A stretch of DNA of 48,069 nt from Marinobacterium profundum (GTDB lineage: Bacteria; Pseudomonadota; Gammaproteobacteria; Pseudomonadales; Balneatricaceae), in assembly GCF_001528745.1 (NCBI RefSeq), contig NZ_BCNS01000001.1:1-48069 (forward strand). The letters run 5' to 3'. Below the pieces are notes generated by a model, which was given only the letters and a program-made list of their open reading frames with translations, had not been told where the DNA came from and did not search any database. The first letter of the stretch is position 1; each line of letters opens with the position of its first letter. Position numbers and translations under genes: made by a program. Shown piece after piece: positions 26,150-33,605 of this stretch.

Positions 26150-27127
26150 TCAGATCTCTCCCGCTTCGCCATATACATCAAATGTCAGCCAGGGCGCCCG
26201 CTGTACCAGCCCCTCAAATACCGGACCCTGCAGAATTCCACGGATTGCAGCGGCAACCTGCTGCGGAATGGAGCCCATTTCACCCTCGCGCGCCAACAGG
26301 TAGAGGGTGCGAGCATGGCGGCTGCGATCCAGCTCCATCAGCCGTACACCCTCTGTCAGATAGAGCACCTGGGCCAGGCAAAGCGCGCTGAGAATGGCCC
26401 AGCCGTGGCCATCGTGGACGAAGTTCATCAGCGTGTGGGTGTCGTCGGTTTCATAGCGCACATTGGCCTGCATACCCATGCGCCGCAGCACCACTTCACT
26501 GTAGGCACCTATATGGGTATGACGCCCGTACTTGATCATCGGCAGGGCTCTGGCCAGGGATTCAACCGACACAGGCTCTGGTAGCCCGCCGAGATCCCGC
26601 ACCGACACGGCCAGCAGCATGGGGTCGCGGAACAGCTCAAAGCGCTCCAGTCCATCGACACCGGTCAGGGGATCATTGGATACCAGGATATCAATCTCGC
26701 GGTCGAGGAAGGCCTGCATCAGTGGCGGTGTCAGACCACTGCGCAGCGTCAGCTGTTCAATAAAGGGACTCAATCGAGCGATCAGCTTGCTGCCGAACAC
26801 CTCGGAGCAGGACGTAATCAACCCGAGGCGGCAATGCACCAGCCCCTGGTCTGCCGCACCCCTTACCCGCGCGCTAAGGCGGCGCAGTTCGCCCAGAATG
26901 CCGTCAGCATTGCGCTTGAGGGCGTCGCCGGCTGCGGTCAGATGCAGCGGCCGGCTGCGCCTGACCACCAGCGCAGTACCCAGCTGTTCTTCAAGCTGCT
27001 TCAGGCACTGGGATACCGCCGACTGTGTCACGCCCAGGCGGCGGGCAGCATCGGTCAGGGAAGGCGATTCTGCAATCATCACAAAGGTGTAGAGCATATG
27101 GGTATCGAGCAGCCGGGGTTCGGACAT
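26150..27127 (-). CDS. LysR-family transcriptional regulator
   Basis: 325 aa. The N-terminal winged HTH is typical: SPSLTDAARRLGVTQSAVSQCLKQLEEQLGTALVVRRSRPLHLTAAG (about 20-66). A substrate-binding-like co-inducer domain follows from about residue 95 (CRLGLITSCSEVFGSKLIARLSPFIEQL). It is divergent from the FAD oxidoreductase at 27294 across 166 bp, and LysR proteins usually control the divergent neighbour. The TAACTATTAGTTA palindrome at 27136 lies 9 bp above its own start. Confidence 0.92.
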   Translation of the reverse strand: MSEPRLLDTHMLYTFVMIAESPSLTDAARRLGVTQSAVSQCLKQLEEQLGTALVVRRSRPLHLTAAGDALKRNADGILGELRRLSARVRGAADQGLVHCRLGLITSCSEVFGSKLIARLSPFIEQLTLRSGLTPPLMQAFLDREIDILVSNDPLTGVDGLERFELFRDPMLLAVSVRDLGGLPEPVSVESLARALPMIKYGRHTHIGAYSEVVLRRMGMQANVRYETDDTHTLMNFVHDGHGWAILSALCLAQVLYLTEGVRLMELDRSRHARTLYLLAREGEMGSIPQQVAAAIRGILQGPVFEGLVQRAPWLTFDVYGEAGEI

Positions 27128-27135
27128 GCGGCACC

Positions 27136-27148
27136 TAACTATTAGTTA
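27136..27148. promoter_or_regulatory. Palindrome in the LysR/oxidoreductase divergent region
   Basis: TAACTATTAGTTA, a perfect 13-bp palindrome with a central T and T-N11-A form, 9 bp upstream of the LysR start. A likely autoregulatory LysR site. Confidence 0.6.
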
Positions 27149-27293
27149 AACTTATGAAGCGCATTATAGTTGATACTAAGGAGCCTTTTATGTAGTTACG
27201 CTAATAAAAATCCGAAATAATCGCTCACATATTCAGACACCGGGCTGCAACAGCCGCCCAGACGACAACGCTCAAGCACGATGGATACAGACA

Positions 27294-28601
27294 ATGATTC
27301 TTCCCCAATATGACGGCAACTGTGGCTGGTACGAAATGCTCGGTACGGTCTCGGACTTCCCTGCACTGACGCAGGATATTCGTGTCGATGCTGCCGTCAT
27401 TGGCGGGGGCTTTGTCGGCTGTGCCGCCGTGCGCCGTCTGGCGGAAAACCGCCCCGACGACAGCTTTGTACTGATAGAGGCGCTGAAGGTCGGCCAGGGC
27501 GCGTCCGGGCGCAACTCAGGCTTTGTTATCGACCAGCCGCACAAACGCGACCTGGAGCAGGGCGACAAGGAACTCAAGCGCAAGATGGTGCATTTGAATC
27601 GCACCGCCATCGATTATCTGGAAACCCAGATAAACAACTACAACATTGACTGCCAGTGGTCCAAAGCCGGCAAGTATCAGGGTGCCGTGGGCGCGCGGGG
27701 TGAAAAATTTCTCAATCACTATGAGCAGTTACTGAAAAACTTCGGCGAGACCTACGAGCGCCTCAGCCCGCAGAAAATGCAGGATATATTTGGTACTGAC
27801 TATTACAGCGCCTGCATCTTCACGCCCGGCGGCACCCTGATGCAACCCGCGGCATTAATGCGTGGCCTGGCCGACAACATGCCAGCCAATGTGCGCATCG
27901 CAGAACATACACCAGTGCTGGAGATCACTCGCACCGCCAACGGCTTTGTACTTAATACCGGCAAGGCCCGTATTGAGTGCCGCCAGCTGATTCTGGGCAC
28001 CAACATTTTCACCGCAGAGCTGGGTTTCCTGCGCGACCGCATCCTGCCGGTCATGACCTTTGCCAGCATGACGCGCCCGCTGACCGATACGGAAATGAAG
28101 CTCTATGGCGGTCAGCTCGACTGGGGCCTGACCCCGGCCGACCATGCTGGCACCACGCTGCGCATGACCCAGGATCGCCGGATCATTATCCGCAACTCCT
28201 ACCGTTATGCCCACGACTACAACACTCCACAGGAACTACTGCCCGGCATTCGCCAGCGCCACCGCGAAGGCTTCGAGGCGCGCTACCCGGCGCTGAAAAA
28301 TGTGGAATTCGACTACACCTGGGGCGGCGCCAGCAGCCTGTCGGGCAACTTCGAAACCTACTTCGGCGAGCTCGAAAAGGGCATTTTCGCCTCCGCCTGT
28401 GACCAGAGCGTGGGAGCCGCCCGCGGCACCATCTCCGGCATGATGCTGGCCGATATGGCATCGGGCAAGAAGACCGATCTGCTGAGCAACATGCTGGAGG
28501 TATCGGGTAACCCCTCGCGCCTGCCGCCCAAACCACTGCTGCACATAGGCGTACCGCTGCGCATGGCCATGGCGCGCTTCGCCAGCCGTTCGGAGCTGTA
28601 A
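27294..28601 (+). CDS. FAD-dependent amine oxidoreductase, DadA/PuuB-like
   Basis: 435 aa. A DAO-type dinucleotide fold near the N-terminus (AAVIGGGFVGCAAVRRLAEN, about 34-53) and GQGASGRNSGFVIDQPHKRD (about 68-87) place it with glycine/D-amino-acid oxidases and gamma-glutamylputrescine oxidases. Later marks are ILGTNIFTAELG and the C-terminal FAD loop ASACDQSVGAARGTISGMMLADM. It should oxidise the C-N bond of an amine or amino acid. No GcvT domain is fused, unlike the flavoproteins at 1785 and 4703. Divergent from a LysR gene and followed by a hairpin, then a EutQ-like cupin gene. Substrate not determinable. Confidence 0.88.
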   Translation: MILPQYDGNCGWYEMLGTVSDFPALTQDIRVDAAVIGGGFVGCAAVRRLAENRPDDSFVLIEALKVGQGASGRNSGFVIDQPHKRDLEQGDKELKRKMVHLNRTAIDYLETQINNYNIDCQWSKAGKYQGAVGARGEKFLNHYEQLLKNFGETYERLSPQKMQDIFGTDYYSACIFTPGGTLMQPAALMRGLADNMPANVRIAEHTPVLEITRTANGFVLNTGKARIECRQLILGTNIFTAELGFLRDRILPVMTFASMTRPLTDTEMKLYGGQLDWGLTPADHAGTTLRMTQDRRIIIRNSYRYAHDYNTPQELLPGIRQRHREGFEARYPALKNVEFDYTWGGASSLSGNFETYFGELEKGIFASACDQSVGAARGTISGMMLADMASGKKTDLLSNMLEVSGNPSRLPPKPLLHIGVPLRMAMARFASRSEL

Positions 28602-28638
28602 CCAGCGCCTGTGTGCACCGCCCCATAATACCGCGATA

Positions 28639-28672
28639 GCTCGGCAGGTCCTGTCTTCAGGGCCTGCCGAGC
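28639..28672 (+). terminator. Strong hairpin after the oxidoreductase gene
   Basis: GCTCGGCAGGTCCTG (28639-28653), loop TCTT, CAGGGCCTGCCGAGC (28658-28672): a 15-bp stem with a single G-T pair. The tail ACCGTTTATTCCTT is only moderately T-rich. It separates the oxidoreductase from the cupin gene 41 bp further on. Confidence 0.65.
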
Positions 28673-28712
28673 ACCGTTTATTCCTTATCAAGTACGCCCG
28701 ACCGAGAACGCC

Positions 28713-29063
28713 ATGTCCGCCAAACTGATCCACGCCTCCAGCCTCAACTTTCAACATCGCGGTGGCCCGCCAGGCGCCGCCGCCGTCGCCCGTGCGGTCA
28801 GCACCGACATCAGTGCCACTATGGGTGCGGGAGTGGCAAAGTTCGATGCCTGTTCCATCGCCTGGACGGTGCTCTACGACGAAGTGGTTTATGTGGTCGA
28901 CGGCGTGTTTCGCCTCGTCACCAAAGACGGCGTACTGGAAGGCCAGGCCGGTGACATCATCTGGATACCCGAAGGCACCGAGCTGAAATATGAAGGCGAG
29001 CAGGCCACCATCTTCTACGCCGTCTACCCCGGCAACTGGAAAGCACTCAACGGCCTGGAATAA
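28713..29063 (+). CDS. EutQ-like cupin protein
   Basis: 116 aa, single cupin barrel. The pattern TVLYDEVVYVVDGVFRLVTKDGVLEGQAGDIIWIPEGTELKYEGEQATIFYAVYPGNW is that of EutQ-type cupins from ethanolamine-utilisation loci, but there is no other eut gene here, so an ethanolamine role is doubtful. Cupins of this size near FAD amine oxidases may act on, or bind, the product. Starts 41 bp after the oxidoreductase hairpin. Confidence 0.82.
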   Translation: MSAKLIHASSLNFQHRGGPPGAAAVARAVSTDISATMGAGVAKFDACSIAWTVLYDEVVYVVDGVFRLVTKDGVLEGQAGDIIWIPEGTELKYEGEQATIFYAVYPGNWKALNGLE

Positions 29064-29077
29064 AACCGCCTCTGGTG

Positions 29078-29108
29078 GCTGGGCCTCCCCAATTCGGCTC
29101 AGCCTTTA
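29078..29108 (+). terminator. Candidate terminator after the cupin gene
   Basis: GGCTGGGCC, a 10-nt loop, GGCTCAGCC with one G-T pair, then TTT. Begins 14 bp after the cupin stop. Confidence 0.5.
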
Positions 29109-29235
29109 GCTACAGCCGCCTGAAACCAACAACCCGCACGCAATAACCCAGGTCGCGAATAGCGCTGCCTGCCCACGCACAGGCTTTGCTATACTGGTTG
29201 CCCGGTTTCTTGACGACCTGTTAGCGACCCAACCT

Positions 29236-30276
29236 ATGACAAACCAGCACCGCCAGCGCACCTTCGACAGCCATTTCAAACGCAGCAACCAGGCGTACCT
29301 CAAGGAAAGCGAGACCAACTCAGCGCCAGCCATTCGTATCGGCTTCGTGCTGCGTGAACACTTTTCCATGATGGCGTTTACCGCCGCTGTGGATGCCATA
29401 GTTACCGCCAACCTGCTGAGCAGCACGCCGCTGTACAGTTTTCGCACTCTCAGCCTGGATGGGAGCGCCATCCGCAGCGATCTTGGCATCGAAATCTCGG
29501 TGGACGGCGCCCTGCAAACCCAGAGTTCGAGCGAACTGGACATTCTGTTTGTCTGTGGCGGCCTGCGTTGCAGCCTGCAGCCGGAAAAGGCACTGCAGGA
29601 GCAACTACGCAGTGCCGCCCAGCACGGCCTGTCTCTGGGCGGGCTCTGGAACGGCAGCTACCTGCTGGCCCAGGCCGGCTTGATGGATGGCTATGAATGC
29701 ACCGTACACCCCGAAAGCCGCGACGGCCTGCAGGAAACCTGCCCAAAGGTGACTCTCTCAAGCCACCCCTATGTACTGGATCGAGAGCGGATTTCCTGTG
29801 CCGGTGCCAGCAGTGCCCTGAGCATGATGCTGGCGGTGATCGGTCAGCATTACGGCAACGAGGTGGTACGCGGTATCGAGGAAATCCTCAGTTGCGACAA
29901 GATTGGCGAAACACCCGAACGCCCCATGGCCTGCACCGCCATAGATCCGGCCCTGCCGGAACCGCTGCAGGCGGTACTGCAGCTTATGGAAGCCAACATT
30001 GAGGAGCCCCTTGGGATGGAAGAGCTGGCGGGACTGGTCAACCTGTCGCGCCGTCAGATTGAGCGCCTGTTTCATCGCTATATAGACAGCACCCCCTCCA
30101 AATATTATCTGGAACTGCGTATCACCCGCGCCCGGCGCCTGCTGCTGCAGACCAACGAAACCATCGCCGCCATTACCGTCGCCTGTGGCTTCGTCAGCAC
30201 CACCCACTTTAGCCACTGCTATCGAGACTACTTCGGCCAGTCACCGAGCCAGGCACGGCAGAACCGCGGCCGCTGA
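29236..30276 (+). CDS. GATase1-AraC regulator, GbdR/CdhR-like
   Basis: 346 aa. The N-terminal two thirds is a DJ-1/PfpI (GATase1-like) ligand domain (IRIGFVLREHFSMMAFTAAVDAIVTANLL; ILFVCGGLRC; LSLGGLWNGSYLLAQAGLMDG), and the C-terminal 100 residues are an AraC HTH pair (EEPLGMEELAGLVNLSRRQIERLFHRY; TIAAITVACGFVSTTHFSHCYRDYFGQSPSQARQNR). This layout is shared by GbdR, CdhR and SouR, which activate glycine betaine, carnitine and sarcosine catabolism in Pseudomonas, with glycine betaine, dimethylglycine or sarcosine as signals where known. Close to the sox cluster and to several demethylating enzymes, it is the best candidate for their activator (inference). Confidence 0.88.
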   Translation: MTNQHRQRTFDSHFKRSNQAYLKESETNSAPAIRIGFVLREHFSMMAFTAAVDAIVTANLLSSTPLYSFRTLSLDGSAIRSDLGIEISVDGALQTQSSSELDILFVCGGLRCSLQPEKALQEQLRSAAQHGLSLGGLWNGSYLLAQAGLMDGYECTVHPESRDGLQETCPKVTLSSHPYVLDRERISCAGASSALSMMLAVIGQHYGNEVVRGIEEILSCDKIGETPERPMACTAIDPALPEPLQAVLQLMEANIEEPLGMEELAGLVNLSRRQIERLFHRYIDSTPSKYYLELRITRARRLLLQTNETIAAITVACGFVSTTHFSHCYRDYFGQSPSQARQNRGR

Positions 30277-30353
30277 GCCCCCCGTCACGTCGAGGTTATC
30301 CACAGGCTGCTATAGTGAGACAGACTCTCTCCTCAAGCTGCCGGAGCCTGACG

Positions 30354-30788
30354 ATGCCGGATACTCAACCTGCCCAGGGCCACTGCCTCTGTGGCAAAAC
30401 CTCGATCAGCGTAGGCCAGATGAGCCTGCATGTTGGTGCCTGCCACTGCGGGCAGTGCCGCCGCTGGACCGGAGGCCCGCTACTGGCCACCGACTGCGGT
30501 ACCGACGTCACCCTTGCAGGCGACGACTATATAGGCGTATTCCGCTCCTCCGACTGGGCCGAACGCGGCTTTTGTACCGCCTGTGGCAGCCACCTGTTCT
30601 ATCGCCTGATTGAAAGCCGGCAGTACTTTGTTCCCGTCGGCCTGTTTGAAGACGGCGCGAATCTGGTGCTGGATCATCAGGTGTTCATCGATGAAAAACC
30701 GGCCTTCTACGCCTTCGCCAATCCGACCCGAAACCTCACCGGCACCGAAGCCTTTGCGCAATTTGAAGCGGATGCTGATTCCGGCTAA
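30354..30788 (+). CDS. GFA-family (DUF636) zinc protein
   Basis: 144 aa from the ATG at 30354 with GGAG nine bases upstream; the reading from 30315 lacks support. The GFA fold carries zinc-binding cysteines: GHCLCGKTSI (Cys near 11 and 13), GACHCGQCRRWTGG (about 29-36) and GFCTACGSHLFYRL (about 81). The family is named after glutathione-dependent formaldehyde-activating enzyme, but most members have unproven activity. Formaldehyde can be released by sarcosine oxidation when THF is short, so a place beside the sox cluster is suggestive, not proof. Confidence 0.87.
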   Translation: MPDTQPAQGHCLCGKTSISVGQMSLHVGACHCGQCRRWTGGPLLATDCGTDVTLAGDDYIGVFRSSDWAERGFCTACGSHLFYRLIESRQYFVPVGLFEDGANLVLDHQVFIDEKPAFYAFANPTRNLTGTEAFAQFEADADSG

Positions 30789-30957
30789 TGATAGCCGTTG
30801 CAAGGAAACCGATCATCACAGCCCTGCAGCCTGCAGAGGAGCCCTGTGATTATGCGTAGCACGGCTGCGCGAGTTTGCAGCCCGGCTCTGATTTGTTATT
30901 TTGGAAGCATTCACTGCAATGAATATTGCAGCTCGCTGCCAAAAAGGGACTTTCGCC

Positions 30958-31824
30958 ATGCTCAACCGGCCAGCAACATTCACAGTCCCCAGCAAAGCTG
31001 TCAGGCGCACACGGCTGGGCGCATTAATAATGTCCTCCAGCCTTGGTGTGGTGCTGCTACTGGCACCGCCTGCGTTTGCCGCCGACTTCACCCCAAATTT
31101 CATGACCGGTTTCACTGCCTATGAAACCGGCGATTACTCCTTGGCGTTGGCCCATTTTACGCCGCTGGCCGAACGGGGTGAATCCGCCGCACAGTACAAC
31201 CTTGGGCTTATCTATTCCGAAGGTCTGGGCGTAGCCAGAGATCCGGTGGCCGCCGCTCGCTGGTTCACACCGGTGGCAGAAAAAGGTAACAGCCGGGCTC
31301 AGTTTATCCTCGGCGGCATGTATGAACGCGGCGATGGCGTGGGGCAAAACCACGACACCGCCACGCGCTGGTATCAGAAGGCCGCCACACAGGGGCATAT
31401 GTACGCCCAGTATCACCTGGCGGGCAAGTACTACGCAGGCCGCGGCATCGCCAAAAACCTGCCTGCTGCAGCCCAGTGGTACAGCCACGCAGCACAACTT
31501 GGGCACGTCAATGCACAGTTCAACCTGGGGCTTATGTACGAACAGGGTCTGGGGCTGACGAAAAACGAGCGCAGTGCCTTCAAGTGGTATCAGATCGCTG
31601 CCGAACAGGGGTTCGCCAGTGCACAGACCAACCTGGGACTGATGTACATGGACGGACGCGGGATTGCCCAGGACTATCTGCGTGCCTACAAATGGCTAAG
31701 CATCGCCAAGGCAAACGGTATCGACCATCCGGCGCTGGCAACTCTAGCCGACGAACTAAGCATTGATGAAATCGCCCAGGCGCAGGAGCAGGCCAGGGGC
31801 TGGCAGACAGAACACGGCCGGTAA
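30958..31824 (+). CDS. Secreted Sel1-repeat (TPR-like) protein
   Basis: 288 aa from the ATG at 30958 (AGGGA 8-9 bp upstream). A long signal peptide is visible: a basic segment (SKAVRRTRLG), a hydrophobic core (ALIMSSSLGVVLLLAPPAFA) and a cut near AFAA. The mature part is built of about five Sel1-like repeats of 36 residues (AAQYNLGLIYSEGLGVARDPVAAARWFTPVAEKG and so on). Sel1 proteins act as protein-protein adaptors in the periplasm, for instance in polysaccharide synthesis or stress signalling. Function here unknown; no operon partner. Confidence 0.87.
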   Translation: MLNRPATFTVPSKAVRRTRLGALIMSSSLGVVLLLAPPAFAADFTPNFMTGFTAYETGDYSLALAHFTPLAERGESAAQYNLGLIYSEGLGVARDPVAAARWFTPVAEKGNSRAQFILGGMYERGDGVGQNHDTATRWYQKAATQGHMYAQYHLAGKYYAGRGIAKNLPAAAQWYSHAAQLGHVNAQFNLGLMYEQGLGLTKNERSAFKWYQIAAEQGFASAQTNLGLMYMDGRGIAQDYLRAYKWLSIAKANGIDHPALATLADELSIDEIAQAQEQARGWQTEHGR

Positions 31825-31954
31825 GTGTACCGGGCACGGAGCAAAGGTGTGCAACAGATATTTGCAGGAGGGCCCCGAACCTGGCGTTTTGGGGGAGCTC
31901 TAAGAGCGGTTGCCAGGCCCGGGGTGAGAGTTGTATCAGATGACTGGAGCGCCG

Positions 31955-32821
31955 TTAGTCTGAAAAGACCACGGTGCGCTGACCCAGCACAAAGACACGT
32001 TTTTCGATGTGATAGCGGATTGCCCTGGACAGGGTTACACGCTCGATGTCCTGACCCTTTTCCACCAAATCTTCCGGATACTGGGCATGATCCACCGGCT
32101 GAATGCCCTGGGTAATGATCGGTCCCTCATCCAGATCGTTGTTCACGTAATGTGCCGTAGCACCCACTAGTTTGACGCCCTTGGCCCAGGCTTGGTGATA
32201 GGGCTTGGCGCCCTTGAAGCCCGGCAGCAGCGAGTGGTGAATATTGATAGCCCAGCCATCCAGCTTGCGACACAGCTCCGGTGACAGCACTTGCATGTAG
32301 CGCGCCAGTACCACCAGCTCGGTATCGTATTGCTGAATCAGTTCCCATACCTGAGCTTCCTGCTCCGCCTTGGTATCCGGCGTAATGGGCAGGTGGTGGT
32401 ATGGAATACCGTGCCACTGGGCCAGCGGTTCCAGATCCGGATGATTGGAGATAATCACCGGGATTTCAATATTCAGCTGGCCGGTACGAAAGCGGTACAG
32501 CAAGTCGTTCAGGCAGTGATCGTATTTGGAGACCAGAATCGCCACGCGCGGCTTGTGTTCCGGCGTGCGTAGCTGCCATTGCATATCAAAGCCCGCAGCC
32601 CGCTCGGCAAAGGCGCCGTTGAAGGCCTCTTCGCTGAAATTGTCATCCTCCGGACGAAACTCGACGCGGATGCAGAAACGATTCAGCTCACGATCGTCAA
32701 AGGACTGCATTTCCAGCACATAGTTGCGGGTTTCGGCCATGAACCGGGTGACCACATCAACGGTACCCAGACGGCTCGGACAGTGTGCCGTGAAGATCCA
32801 CGGTTTCAGTTTTGCTGTCAT
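31955..32821 (-). CDS. purU: Formyltetrahydrofolate deformylase
   Basis: 288 aa. Hydrolyses 10-formyl-THF to THF and formate. An N-terminal ACT domain (about 8-90, FTAHCPSRLGTVDVVTRFMAE) precedes a formyltransferase fold (RVAILVSKYDHCLNDLLYRFRTGQL; INIHHSLLPGFKGAKPYHQAWAKGVKLVGATAHYVNNDLDEGPIITQ), which carries the His and Asp of the active site. It follows soxG by 100 bp, the same order as in Pseudomonas sox loci. Its role would be to regenerate free THF as sarcosine demethylation loads the folate pool with one-carbon units. Confidence 0.95.
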   Translation of the reverse strand: MTAKLKPWIFTAHCPSRLGTVDVVTRFMAETRNYVLEMQSFDDRELNRFCIRVEFRPEDDNFSEEAFNGAFAERAAGFDMQWQLRTPEHKPRVAILVSKYDHCLNDLLYRFRTGQLNIEIPVIISNHPDLEPLAQWHGIPYHHLPITPDTKAEQEAQVWELIQQYDTELVVLARYMQVLSPELCRKLDGWAINIHHSLLPGFKGAKPYHQAWAKGVKLVGATAHYVNNDLDEGPIITQGIQPVDHAQYPEDLVEKGQDIERVTLSRAIRYHIEKRVFVLGQRTVVFSD

Positions 32822-32921
32822 TTCAAGTCCTCGTTAGCCGCAGCCCGAACAAACAATGTGTCCGGCCTGCGATTTCAACTTCGGAGCATCGGGCTTGCGC
32901 CTTTCCCCTTTTACCTTGCCG

Positions 32922-33605
32922 CTAGTCTTTAACGACCAGACCAAACTCGGCACAGGCATCCTGCAGCCAGAGCCACAAGTAATCAGCAAAACTGCGTCGA
33001 ATCACCAGTTCCCAGTTTTGCTCACCGGTGCGACGAATCACAGCCTGGCTCTTGGCAAAAACGGTGGTAACAACCTTGCCCACCGGGAAGTTGCGGTCGT
33101 GCACGTCGTAGGGCGTGGACTTTTTCAGTACCGCGCGGGCATCAGGGCCGGACAGTTCCAGTACGGTCTGGCCACCGCTGACATTGACGATGGCAACATG
33201 GCCGCTCATCGCCGCGCGCAGACGGTTTTCCAGCTCGAAGGCTTCCTTGCCTGGCATGATCACCAGCCACTCGTCGGGTGCGATCCAGCGCACCGACAGA
33301 GCGCCGTCCTCGGCCGCCGTCAGCGGCTGAGTTGGCAGATCAAACCCCAGCACAGCCCTGGCACCGGCCAGGAAACCTGCATTGTCCTGATTGCCACGGA
33401 TCACCAGGTGACCCAGCAGCTTGTGTTCCTGCAGCGTAACGCCACCGGTTTTTGGTCCCTGCTTTGCCACTGTCGCGAGGTCCGCATGATAGAGCGGCGA
33501 CTCGGCACGGATGTCGGCGCTGGGCAGCTGATCCATCAGGGCGACAGTTGCGACAGGGGCCGCCTCAACTGCGGCCGGTTTGGTTGGTGCAATGATGTCA
33601 GACAT
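32922..33605 (-). CDS. soxG: Sarcosine oxidase gamma subunit
   Basis: 227 aa. Smallest-but-one subunit of heterotetrameric sarcosine oxidase, a GcvT-like fold without known catalytic residues. Marks: RAVLGFDLPTQPL, DGALSVRWIAPDEWLVIMPGKEAFELENRLRAA, VSGGQTVLELSGPDARAVLKKSTPYDVHDRNFPVGKVVTTVFAKSQAVIRR. Its start overlaps the soxA stop by 8 bp, indicating coupled translation. The N-terminal 35 residues are Ala/Pro/Val-rich and poorly conserved in appearance. Confidence 0.93.
   Translation of the reverse strand: MSDIIAPTKPAAVEAAPVATVALMDQLPSADIRAESPLYHADLATVAKQGPKTGGVTLQEHKLLGHLVIRGNQDNAGFLAGARAVLGFDLPTQPLTAAEDGALSVRWIAPDEWLVIMPGKEAFELENRLRAAMSGHVAIVNVSGGQTVLELSGPDARAVLKKSTPYDVHDRNFPVGKVVTTVFAKSQAVIRRTGEQNWELVIRRSFADYLWLWLQDACAEFGLVVKD

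Noticed and set aside
28713-29063. Ethanolamine utilisation locus
   Set aside because: Only a single EutQ-like cupin is present; no ammonia lyase, shell protein or other eut gene.
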